DNA of 64,000 nt from UBA4744 sp963717135 (GTDB lineage Bacteria > Actinomycetota > Acidimicrobiia > Spongiisociales > UBA4744): positions 744,001 to 808,000 of the forward strand of contig CAVQVN010000009.1 in assembly GCA_963717135.1 (NCBI GenBank). The letters run 5' to 3'. Below are positions 7,760-16,094 of this stretch, piece by piece. Made by a program: the position numbers and the translations under genes. Numbering within the stretch: position 1 is the stretch's first letter; the number at the start of each line of letters is the position of its first letter. The notes beneath the pieces are model-generated. The model saw nothing but the letters and a program-made list of their open reading frames with translations. It was not told where the DNA came from and did not search any database.

Positions 7760-8251
7760 ATGGTGACCGTTCAATTCTTCAAATATCCGGACCGTCTGCA
7801 TTGGCGGCATGAGATGCGCCGATTGGGTGAAGACGCCCACGGCGTATGGCTCGGGGCGCCGGCCGGTTCGATCGTTCAGCGCGGCACCGAACCTCCCATG
7901 CAGCTCGACCGGCCCTTCGTGCAATTGATCCCTCCGGCAGCTTTCTGGTCGTTGATCTACAACGGCGAGGACAACAAGTATCCCGTCTATGTCGACATCG
8001 CCACACCGGCTGAGTGGGTCGACGACCACCGGGTCGAGATGATCGACGTTGATCTCGATGTGGTCCGGCGGCGAGACGGCTCCGTCGACGTGCTCGATGA
8101 GGATGAGTTCCTCGAGCACCGCGTCCGGTTCGAGTATCCGCATTGGCTGGTCGACCGCGCCCGCAGCACGGCCGCCGAACTGTTCCTCGAAGTGGAGGCA
8201 CGACGAGAGCCCTTCGGAGCAATTCCTCGAGGCTGGCTGGACCAGGTCTAG
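7760..8251 (+). CDS. DUF402 domain protein
   Basis: A 163-aa protein of the DUF402 (FomD-like) fold, some of which are nucleoside phosphate hydrolases. Visible features are LGAPAGSIVQRG near the N-terminus, FWSLIYNGEDNKYPVYVDIATPAEW, then the acidic DVDLDVVRRRDGSVDVLDEDEF that includes the usual Asp-rich metal site. The ATG at 7760 follows a TACTCT box by 6 nt; the frame is open further upstream across the AlkD-like gene, but that part is not expected to be translated. Its enzymatic role here is unproven. Confidence 0.75.
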   Translation: MVTVQFFKYPDRLHWRHEMRRLGEDAHGVWLGAPAGSIVQRGTEPPMQLDRPFVQLIPPAAFWSLIYNGEDNKYPVYVDIATPAEWVDDHRVEMIDVDLDVVRRRDGSVDVLDEDEFLEHRVRFEYPHWLVDRARSTAAELFLEVEARREPFGAIPRGWLDQV

Positions 8252-8252
8252 C

Positions 8253-9104
8253 TCAGAATCCTTGCCAGGCCTCGCAGTCGTCGGCGACGATGACCATCTC
8301 GTCGGATTGACACGTTTCGAGGGCGTCGATCATCGCCATGGCCAGCTCGTGAAGCTCGGCAAGTACCTCCGGCGGTCGCCCGAATTCCATGTCATGCCGG
8401 GAAGACACACCATCCCGATCCAACACCAGGTAGGCGGCTCCGCCGTCGGCGCAGTCGGGGCAGCCGTATACCGACTCCAGCGGCACGCTTCTCAACTTCT
8501 CCGCTGCCGCCGAGATCAGCCCTTGTCCTTCAGCAGTCAGAGTGCCCCGATTCTCGTAAAGCGGCTCATCACTGGTCCATCCGCCTCCGACCAGAGTCAG
8601 CGAACCGTCGATCGAAACAAGGTCGGCCGTGCAGTAGCCTCCGCACATTCCAAACGACCAGCCGGCCCCCACCAAGGAAACGCGACCGGCCGCCGGCTCC
8701 TCTCCAACCACGACTCGCCCGATTTGCTCACCATTGAGCACCACCGCCAAATTGGCGGTCTCGAACGACCCGAGCGCGATCGGAACCTCGAATGGCTCGA
8801 GCGCTTGTGCGCAATTCTGGCCAAGAGCCACGACACTCCACAACGAAACCTCAATCACTCCTTCCCCATCGTCAACCGACCACTGGAGCTGATGGCAGGG
8901 CGTCGGCAACGAACCTTGCACCAACAACCGCACCTGGACCGGGAAACTCTCGAGGTAGAGGATCTCCGTCGAATCGATGAACACCGGGCCCTCGATTCCT
9001 CCGGCAAGCGTGGTAGTGGTGGAGCCGTCGCCGAATCCAGCATCCCCGGCGGCGCAGGCGCCGGCCAGAAGCGCCAGGACATAGAAACAGGCGAACAATC
9101 TCAT
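8253..9104 (-). CDS. Putative lipoprotein of unknown function
   Basis: A 283-aa product with a lipoprotein signal (MRLFACFYVLALLAGAC, cysteine at about residue 17) and a short Thr run (STTTTLAGG) after it. The rest is soluble and contains several cysteines (CHQLQW, CGGYC, YGCPDC, CEAW), which suggests disulfide bonding outside the membrane. No known domain was recognised. The start at 9104 was preferred over the ATG at 9110 because AAGGA then lies about 7 nt upstream. It converges on DUF402 with a 1-bp gap. Confidence 0.65.
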   Translation of the reverse strand: MRLFACFYVLALLAGACAAGDAGFGDGSTTTTLAGGIEGPVFIDSTEILYLESFPVQVRLLVQGSLPTPCHQLQWSVDDGEGVIEVSLWSVVALGQNCAQALEPFEVPIALGSFETANLAVVLNGEQIGRVVVGEEPAAGRVSLVGAGWSFGMCGGYCTADLVSIDGSLTLVGGGWTSDEPLYENRGTLTAEGQGLISAAAEKLRSVPLESVYGCPDCADGGAAYLVLDRDGVSSRHDMEFGRPPEVLAELHELAMAMIDALETCQSDEMVIVADDCEAWQGF

Positions 9105-9157
9105 CTTCATGTCCTTAGGACGACCCTGGTGACCGCATTGGTTCCCACCATGCCGCC

Positions 9158-10756
<1,599 letters not shown>

Positions 10757-10866
10757 GAGCGAGGGAAGGCTAGCCAGCTCGGCGCTCTGTCACAGTGCCA
10801 TTACGGGGCGGGATTCAACATCGACGCCACCTACACGCCGACCATCTCCGCGATACCCGGATGTGC

Positions 10867-11487
10867 CTAACCCTGGCCCTCGAGGTAGTGGAACCAGAGA
10901 ATACGAGCGGCGACCGCCCGCCACGGTCGCCAGACTTCGGCCAGATCGATCATCTCGTCGTGAGTGGGCCGGGCCGGAAGACCTTTGAGATCCTGGACCG
11001 CGGCTTGCAGGGCGATGTCTCCGGCCGGCCACACATCCGGTCGGAGAAGTGCCATCAACAAGTAGGTGTCGGCCGTCCACGGCCCTATTCCCTTCAGGGA
11101 CGTGAGGGCATCTCGAGCTTCCCGGTCGTCGAGATCCTCGAGCGCCTCGAGATCAAGAGAGCCTTCAAGTAGCGCGTGAGCCAGCACCCGTCCGTAGTGA
11201 GTTTTCTGCCGGCTGAAACCGACCTGCCGCAGAGTGAGGTCGTCCAGGGCGAGGAATGCCTCGGGAGTGAGGGAGTCGACGACTTCCAGCAAGCGCCCAT
11301 AGGCCGCCGCCGCAGACGCGAGCGACACCTGCTGTTCGAGGACGGTCTTCAGCAGCGTCGGGAAACCCGGCCGGCGATCCCACAGTGGGGGCGACCCAAA
11401 CCGTTCGACGGCCCCCGCCAGATCGGGATCCTGCTCCACGAGAACGGCCACGCCCGCGGCCAACGAGACTTCAGTGAGCCGGTTCAT
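10867..11487 (-). CDS. DNA-3-methyladenine glycosylase II-like (AlkA-type HhH-GPD) protein
   Basis: A 206-aa HhH-GPD superfamily glycosylase expected to excise alkylated purines. The helix-hairpin-helix is LKGIGPWTADTYLL, followed by the Gly/Pro loop and catalytic Asp in WPAGDIALQ; the domain opens with TLLKTVLEQQVSLASAAAAYGRL. It is shorter than E. coli AlkA (282 aa) because the N-terminal lobe is reduced. The ATG at 11487 overlaps the methyltransferase stop (ATGA), so it is the third gene of a coupled operon with the PIG-L deacetylase. Confidence 0.85.
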   Translation of the reverse strand: MNRLTEVSLAAGVAVLVEQDPDLAGAVERFGSPPLWDRRPGFPTLLKTVLEQQVSLASAAAAYGRLLEVVDSLTPEAFLALDDLTLRQVGFSRQKTHYGRVLAHALLEGSLDLEALEDLDDREARDALTSLKGIGPWTADTYLLMALLRPDVWPAGDIALQAAVQDLKGLPARPTHDEMIDLAEVWRPWRAVAARILWFHYLEGQG

Positions 11488-12314
11488 AGGCCGACGGGCC
11501 ACCAGACCGTGACGAGGGTCCGCTCTCGGCTGCCCACGTACAACCGACCGGCATCTTCCTCCACTTCCGGTCCGAGCAACTCGCGGAGAGCTTTCCGCCG
11601 GTGTCGAGGAAGCACCAGCCGCTTCTGGTAGTGATCGAGTATCTCGTCCCAGTTCTCGAACCACACCTGACCGGGGCGGGTCCACACCTCGACCTGAGGC
11701 TGGACGCCGCACACTTGTTCGACGACGCTCACGAAGTCCTCATAGGTGGGTCCGTCCGGTCGGGCGAGGTCGTGGAGTGCCCGGTAGTACGGCGTCAGAC
11801 CGGACCACGGATGGTCGGGTGTGAGCTCCACCACTACCCCGGAGCGGGCATGGGCGGCGAGAGCAGCGAGGAACGGTTCGACGTCCTGCACGTCGTACAC
11901 GACGTGCGCGCACATCGCGACGTCGTGGGTTTCCACGGCGGTCGCCACCTCCGGCCAGACTCCCTCGATCAGCTCCACGGCCAGGTCCCGTTCGGCGGAG
12001 CGTCGTCGCAGCCCCTCCGCCAGTTCCGGGTTCTTCTCAATCGCCGTCAGCCGGTGACCTTCCGCTGCATGAGAAAGAGAGGCCCGACCGGTTCCGGCGC
12101 CGACGTCGAGCAGTGAACCCCGGTCGGGAATCAACGACCGCACGATCGCGCTGGTGGGAGTCTCGGTATCTTGCTCGGCGGCGATCTGTTCTCGTCGTTT
12201 CCAGAGCTCGGGCGACCATCCGTAGGGCGAATCCGGGACGGCCGCGAGCAGATCGTCGGGAAGGGCCCATTCCTCCAAGAGTCGCCGCCAGCGGGCGGTG
12301 GCTGTCTCGGTCAT
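11484..12314 (-). CDS. Class I SAM-dependent methyltransferase
   Basis: A 276-aa protein with Rossmann motif I LLDVGAGTGRASL, acidic motif II LTAIEKNPE and motif IV-like DVAMCAHVVYDVQD. The N-terminal 60 residues are helical and specific to this subgroup. The substrate is not recognisable. It overlaps its neighbours by 4 nt at both ends (ATGA at 12311-12314 and at 11484-11487), so PIG-L deacetylase, methyltransferase and AlkA-like glycosylase are translated as one coupled unit. Confidence 0.8.
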   Translation of the reverse strand: MTETATARWRRLLEEWALPDDLLAAVPDSPYGWSPELWKRREQIAAEQDTETPTSAIVRSLIPDRGSLLDVGAGTGRASLSHAAEGHRLTAIEKNPELAEGLRRRSAERDLAVELIEGVWPEVATAVETHDVAMCAHVVYDVQDVEPFLAALAAHARSGVVVELTPDHPWSGLTPYYRALHDLARPDGPTYEDFVSVVEQVCGVQPQVEVWTRPGQVWFENWDEILDHYQKRLVLPRHRRKALRELLGPEVEEDAGRLYVGSRERTLVTVWWPVGL

Positions 12315-13156
12315 CGAAGTCCGGCAAACAGATCGTCCTCACGATCCGGCGCATCAACCCGGCTGACGATCCGCATGAAGCTCTCTCGACCAAACACCTC
12401 CGGCCGGGCTTCTTCCGGCACCCTGAACAGCCACCAGTCTTCGGGAATCTGACTGCGGTGGGCGCCCCAGGCTTCGAACTTGCGATCGACGTAGTCCCTC
12501 ACATCGACCCAGGCAGTGATGTCCTCGTCGGGGATCCCGGCCGCCGGCCGGCGATGAAACTCCTCCTCGGTGATCTCACCGGCCTCAAAGAGGGCCCGAC
12601 GGATGCTGAGGGTTCGAGAACGGGGAAAGGTGACCCAGTAGAGCTTGCAGGGAGTCCACAGCCCTTCTCCTTCGGCAGGCGGGAACCGACCGACATCATC
12701 GGCGCCGAAGAAGGCTGCGGTCCCCACCCGATTGACTTGAATGTGGTCGGGGTGCCCGTACCCGCCGAACGGGTCGTAGGCAATCATCACCTCGGGCTGA
12801 TATCGGCGAATGAGGTGAACCAGACGAGCAGTGGCCTCCATGAACCCGGCGGTCCAGAAGGCGTCCGGATGCCCGTTGTCGTCGGTGCCCATCATCCCCG
12901 AGTCCCGGTAACCGAGGAATTCGTGGTGGGTGATCCCCAGGATTTGCGCCGCCCGGGCCATCTCTTCGGACCGGATATCGGCGAGACGAGGTTTGAGATC
13001 GTCGGGATTGTCATAGTTGTGGATCTCCCCGACTGCCCCGTCGGTGGCGGTGACCACCACCACCTGCTCCCCCGCCTCGGCGTAGCGCGCCAGAACCCCA
13101 CCGGTGGAAGTGGTCTCGTCGTCGGGGTGAGCATGAAAGGCGAGTAGTCCGGCCAT
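12311..13156 (-). CDS. PIG-L family deacetylase/amidase, MshB/Mca-like
   Basis: A 281-aa zinc-dependent PIG-L hydrolase. The zinc motif HAHPDDE is at the N-terminus and the second metal/catalytic motif is GYGHPDHIQVNR. FLGYRDSGMMG is shared with MshB, while overall length is close to Mca. MshB deacetylates GlcNAc-inositol in mycothiol synthesis; Mca cleaves mycothiol S-conjugates during detoxification of electrophiles. The operon partner, an alkylation-repair glycosylase, makes a detoxification role attractive, but MshB versus Mca cannot be decided by eye. The upstream spacer is full of short repeats. Confidence 0.8.
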   Translation of the reverse strand: MAGLLAFHAHPDDETTSTGGVLARYAEAGEQVVVVTATDGAVGEIHNYDNPDDLKPRLADIRSEEMARAAQILGITHHEFLGYRDSGMMGTDDNGHPDAFWTAGFMEATARLVHLIRRYQPEVMIAYDPFGGYGHPDHIQVNRVGTAAFFGADDVGRFPPAEGEGLWTPCKLYWVTFPRSRTLSIRRALFEAGEITEEEFHRRPAAGIPDEDITAWVDVRDYVDRKFEAWGAHRSQIPEDWWLFRVPEEARPEVFGRESFMRIVSRVDAPDREDDLFAGLR

Positions 13157-13170
13157 GGAGAGACGATCAT

Positions 13171-13207
13171 AGCTACCAGCCTCCAGCAGCCAGCTACCAG
13201 CCAGCAG
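13171..13207. repeat. Short-word repeat (CTACCAGC type)
   Basis: AGCTACCAGCCTCCAGCAGC, CAGCTACCAGC and CAGCAG occur back to back upstream of the PIG-L gene. This is a low-complexity patch built from 7-8 bp words, similar in style to the AGTCATC-type repeats elsewhere in the window. Confidence 0.55.
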
Positions 13208-13210
13208 AAG

Positions 13211-13263
13211 GCAAGGTCCACGGGCAAATTCCCAAACTCCGCCCTTGCACCCGCGGACCTTGC
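13211..13263. repeat. Imperfect inverted repeat, 14-bp arms
   Basis: GCAAGGTCCACGGG (13211-13224) and CCCGCGGACCTTGC (13250-13263) pair with one mismatch around a 25-nt loop. It lies between the PIG-L gene and the GNAT remnant. No T-run flanks it, so a terminator is only one option; a degenerate mobile palindrome is another. Confidence 0.6.
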
Positions 13264-13303
13264 AAGATCATTGTCTGCCTGAGAGCCCGGGATGTCTAGA
13301 CCG

Positions 13304-13340
13304 AGTCATCAGTCATCAGTTACCAGTTGTCAGTTAACAG
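13304..13340. repeat. Heptamer tandem array (AGTYAYC type)
   Basis: Five exact 7-bp steps are visible: AGTCATC, AGTCATC, AGTTACC, AGTTGTC, AGTTAAC, then AG. The array overlaps the degraded 3' end of the GNAT remnant. Related arrays lie at 40294-40359, 41176-41266 and 44034-44127. Confidence 0.75.
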
Positions 13341-13573
13341 AAGGCCATACACCAATAGATCGGTGCGCCGGCCGTTCTTCAAGACCGCTCGAGATTGAAG
13401 ATGTCGAAGCCATATCCCACCAATGCTCTGGCAGCTGCGGTGGCGACACCGCGCCCCCAGAACCGGCGACCCAACCAGTACCCGATCTCTGCCGACCCGA
13501 CCCGGATGCCCTCGCGGAGTTCCAACCCAATTCCACCGGCGTAGCGATCGCAAATTACACAGCCCGGCGTCAA
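13320..13573 (-). pseudogene. Degraded GNAT (RimJ/RimL-type) acetyltransferase
   Basis: One minus-strand frame (13573 to a stop at 13379) encodes REGIRVGSAEIGYWLGRRFW, then GRGVATAAARAL, the central acetyl-CoA-binding part of a RimJ/RimL-type GNAT. It stops right after FNLER. A second frame then encodes AVLKNGRRTDLLVYGLLL, the usual C-terminus of the same family. About 40-45 residues normally lying between are missing and the frame changes at the join, where GAGCGGTC could be the fused repeat. The N-terminal lobe is also missing, replaced by the end of the DUF2087 gene. The remnant runs into the heptamer array. Confidence 0.75.
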
Positions 13574-14136
13574 GGTCCATCCCGGTCCCCTCCGGCTTCG
13601 TGTGGAAAACGGCCGCCGGTTCGCCAGTAGAACCCGTCGGCCCTGGTCAAGAAACCCTCATCGACCAGGTAGCGACGCAGCGCGGCGTAGTCCGGATACC
13701 AGAGTTGGAGCGTGAAGCTGACGTCCCGTTCGGAGTAACGCAAACCCGGTTCGAACTCCTGCGCCAATCGCTCGAGAATGATCAGGCGTTTGGCGCGCTG
13801 GGTCGGTATCCGGGTGAGACGGGTACCTTCGAAGAACCGGCGAAGCACCGTGGCTTCTTCGGCGTCCCAGGGTCCTTCGGTCACCGTGGAAGCTGCTCCT
13901 TCGATGGTCGGGAGCTCCGATCCCAGGCGCTGCAGCGTTCCTACGTCGAGGCGATGCTGAGCGTCGAGCAACCCGGCCTCCTCCAGCTTCACGATCGCCA
14001 TGAGTACGGTCTTCACCGGTATCCCCAACCCAGCCGCCAGCGAATCGGCATCAACCGTCTCGACGGCGGCCGCGCCGAGAACGGCCAGACGCACCGGGTC
14101 GAGGACCATTCGCAGATAGCCGGTCGGGTCGATCAT
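13570..14136 (-). CDS. DUF2087 domain protein with N-terminal winged helix
   Basis: A 188-aa protein. Residues 1-70 look like a winged-helix/ArsR-like DNA-binding domain (MVLDPVRLAVLGAAAVE, then SLAAGLGIPVKTVLMAIVKL). The C-terminal 75 residues are DUF2087: RLTRIPTQRAKRLIILERLA, YSERDVSFTL and LRRYLVDEGFLTRADGFYWR. DUF2087 often accompanies transcription regulators; the target is unknown. The ATG at 14136 is chosen because TACCCT ends 7 nt upstream on the same strand. Its 3' end overlaps the truncated edge of the GNAT remnant by 4 bp, suggesting that a deletion joined the two. Confidence 0.8.
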   Translation of the reverse strand: MIDPTGYLRMVLDPVRLAVLGAAAVETVDADSLAAGLGIPVKTVLMAIVKLEEAGLLDAQHRLDVGTLQRLGSELPTIEGAASTVTEGPWDAEEATVLRRFFEGTRLTRIPTQRAKRLIILERLAQEFEPGLRYSERDVSFTLQLWYPDYAALRRYLVDEGFLTRADGFYWRTGGRFPHEAGGDRDGP

Positions 14137-14143
14137 GGACGCG

Positions 14144-14149
14144 AGGGTA
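14144..14149 (-). promoter_or_regulatory. Leaderless -10 box (TACCCT) of the DUF2087 gene
   Basis: On the minus strand GATACCCT precedes the ATG at 14136 with a 7-nt gap (14137-14143) and no ribosome binding site between. Confidence 0.45.
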
Positions 14150-14180
14150 TCAAAGCCTTGCGTTGTGGTTGACGACACCA

Positions 14181-14186
14181 TACGCT
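14181..14186 (+). promoter_or_regulatory. Leaderless -10 box (TACGCT) of the SRPBCC gene
   Basis: TACGCT ends 6 nt before the GTG at 14193; the intervening CCCCCT cannot act as a ribosome binding site. Confidence 0.5.
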
Positions 14187-14192
14187 CCCCCT

Positions 14193-14636
14193 GTGCCACC
14201 CGATCGCTTCACCCATACCGTCCATGTGAATGCTCCGCCGGAGCGCGCTTGGGAGGTACTCCAGGAGGCAGAGACCTGGGGAGGTATTGCCGGCGTGCAA
14301 AGGGTCTTTGACGCCAGCCACAATCCGGACGGCTCTCTGAGAAGTTATCGATTTCTGGCTGAGGCGGGGATGAAGCCCTATGAAGGGTCGGCCGTCACCG
14401 TCGAAGCAGACGCTCCTTCACTCATGGTGGTAACTGTGGATGCGGCCGAATTCGAGGGAACCATCACGACCGAGTTGAAGCCGTCCAATCCGCACGGCAC
14501 GGACATGACCGTGTCGCTCAAGATTCGGGCCCGGGGCATCCTCGCCATCATGTTCTTGCCGATCGTCAGCAAAGCGATTGGTTCAGGATTTGCACGTCAG
14601 ATCGACGAGATCGCCCGGCGCATCGAAAAGGGTTAG
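14193..14636 (+). CDS. SRPBCC (START-like) family protein
   Basis: A 147-aa polyketide-cyclase/START-like protein: TVHVNAPPERAWEVLQEAE is the usual first strand and helix, and a C-terminal amphipathic helix (FARQIDEIARRIEKG) closes the cavity. These bind hydrophobic ligands; the ligand is unknown. The GTG at 14193 sits 6 nt after a TACGCT box and starts the fold at the expected place. It is divergent from DUF2087 and convergent with the binding-protein gene. Confidence 0.75.
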   Translation: MPPDRFTHTVHVNAPPERAWEVLQEAETWGGIAGVQRVFDASHNPDGSLRSYRFLAEAGMKPYEGSAVTVEADAPSLMVVTVDAAEFEGTITTELKPSNPHGTDMTVSLKIRARGILAIMFLPIVSKAIGSGFARQIDEIARRIEKG

Positions 14637-14663
14637 CCGCTTGCCCGCAACTGCCCCGTCCCT

Positions 14664-15959
14664 CTAGCCGCCGCCGAGTACCGAACGCACCGCCTCGGCG
14701 GCCGTCGCCATCTCCGCGGCCGGATCATCGGCACCCCGGCTGATCGCTTCGAGAGCTTCGGTCAGCGGCCCCCAAACGGACTCCAACTCCGGCACATTGG
14801 GCAGGGGAAGCCCGCCGATTCCCGACTCGGCAAAGGCGGCCAGGTTGGGATCATCGGTGATCTCGTTCAAGGCGCTCCGCAAAGCCGGAACCCGGTAGAT
14901 CGCCCCGGATAGCTGCAGGATCGTCTCGGTGGTGGCGATGTAGTCGAGGAGGAATGTCTCGGCCAATACCTGGTTCTCACTGAAAGAGTTCAGGAAGAAA
15001 CCCTGCACACCAACTAGCGGACGGGCGGCATTCCCTTCCATCAACGGCAGCCTGCCGACCCCGTACTCGATACCTGCCGCGTCGGCCTGCACGATCTGCC
15101 ACGGTCCGGTCCACATGAAAGGAACCAGACCCTGATTGAACAAATCTGCCATGGTCGAGTAGTCGACCTCACCGTCCGCGTACCCGTCCTGGTAGAGACG
15201 ACTGAGGAAAGTCGCTCCTTCAATGGCCCCGGCCGAGTCAAGCCCAACGTCGGTTGTATCAAAAGTGCCATTCTCGAAAGCGAATACATACCCACCAAAA
15301 CCACCGATGAAGGGGAACTGGTGCAACGGCTCACCGGCGGGAATGGCCAGACAAGGCGGACCCTCTTCGGTCGGAAACCCCAGATCGTCGCAAACGGACC
15401 GTAGCGCAGCAAAGCTGACGGGCGGTTCGGATACCAAGCCCTTGTTGTAGAACAAACCGACCGCCTCCATGGCGAACGGAACCCCGAAGAGGTCGCCCTC
15501 GTAGGTGAAAGCATCGACGGCCACCTCAAAGAACTCGCCCGCCCGACTCCGCAAGCCCAGCGGAGAAATCACACCGGCGCGAACCAGCTCGCCGGTCCAG
15601 TCATGGGAACCGATGAAGAGGTCGGGACCCGCACCGGCCGGAGCGGCGGCGATTACCTCGTCACGAAGCTCTCCGTAGGCGAGGATCTCAACGGACACCT
15701 CAGCACCGGTCTCGGAAGTGAACGCTTGGGCGGCGGCTTCCACGACCGGAGCCAGGGTGCCGTCGGCCCAAACCAGCAATGGCCCGGTCGGCCCGGGTTC
15801 TGAAGTCGGGCTGGTTTCCGCCGTGGAAGTCGTTTGGCTCGACGTCGCAGTCGTTGATGTGTCGGGAACTGCGTCTTCGCCACGATCGCAGGCGGTTACC
15901 ACGAGCGCGAAAGCGAGAAGCAGCCCGATCACCGGCTTGTATCGCCACTTCGGCACCAT
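14664..15959 (-). CDS. Sugar ABC transporter substrate-binding lipoprotein (MalE-like), second copy
   Basis: A 431-aa lipoprotein (LLLAFALVVTAC, cysteine near residue 24, then a Ser/Thr-rich linker) with a cluster B maltose-type binding fold: VWADGTLAPVVEAAAQAFT, GPDLFIGSHDW, GVPFAMEAVGLFYNKGLV and FMWTGPWQI. The architecture matches the MalE-like protein at 21845-23140, but the sequence has clearly diverged. It lies last in the minus-strand alpha-glucan cluster with its own upstream TAGACT box and a GAGGA site 8 nt before the ATG at 15959. An in-frame TTG at 15986 is a weaker start. It may bind a different oligosaccharide for the same MalFG pair. Confidence 0.88.
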   Translation of the reverse strand: MVPKWRYKPVIGLLLAFALVVTACDRGEDAVPDTSTTATSSQTTSTAETSPTSEPGPTGPLLVWADGTLAPVVEAAAQAFTSETGAEVSVEILAYGELRDEVIAAAPAGAGPDLFIGSHDWTGELVRAGVISPLGLRSRAGEFFEVAVDAFTYEGDLFGVPFAMEAVGLFYNKGLVSEPPVSFAALRSVCDDLGFPTEEGPPCLAIPAGEPLHQFPFIGGFGGYVFAFENGTFDTTDVGLDSAGAIEGATFLSRLYQDGYADGEVDYSTMADLFNQGLVPFMWTGPWQIVQADAAGIEYGVGRLPLMEGNAARPLVGVQGFFLNSFSENQVLAETFLLDYIATTETILQLSGAIYRVPALRSALNEITDDPNLAAFAESGIGGLPLPNVPELESVWGPLTEALEAISRGADDPAAEMATAAEAVRSVLGGG

Positions 15960-16094
15960 TGGACGGTCCTCATCGAGGGGGAGCAACCTTTGAACCCGCC
16001 GAGTCTAAATGGGGATGGTGGTGTGGGCGACGGCTCGGAGGATTGTTGGGCCCGAAGTCCAAGGTCGATGGCGGGCCGGTGGAAACCGCAAGCT

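Noticed and set aside
13304..13340. Tandem repeat as a CRISPR array
   Set aside because: Units are 7 bp with no spacers; no cas genes are present.
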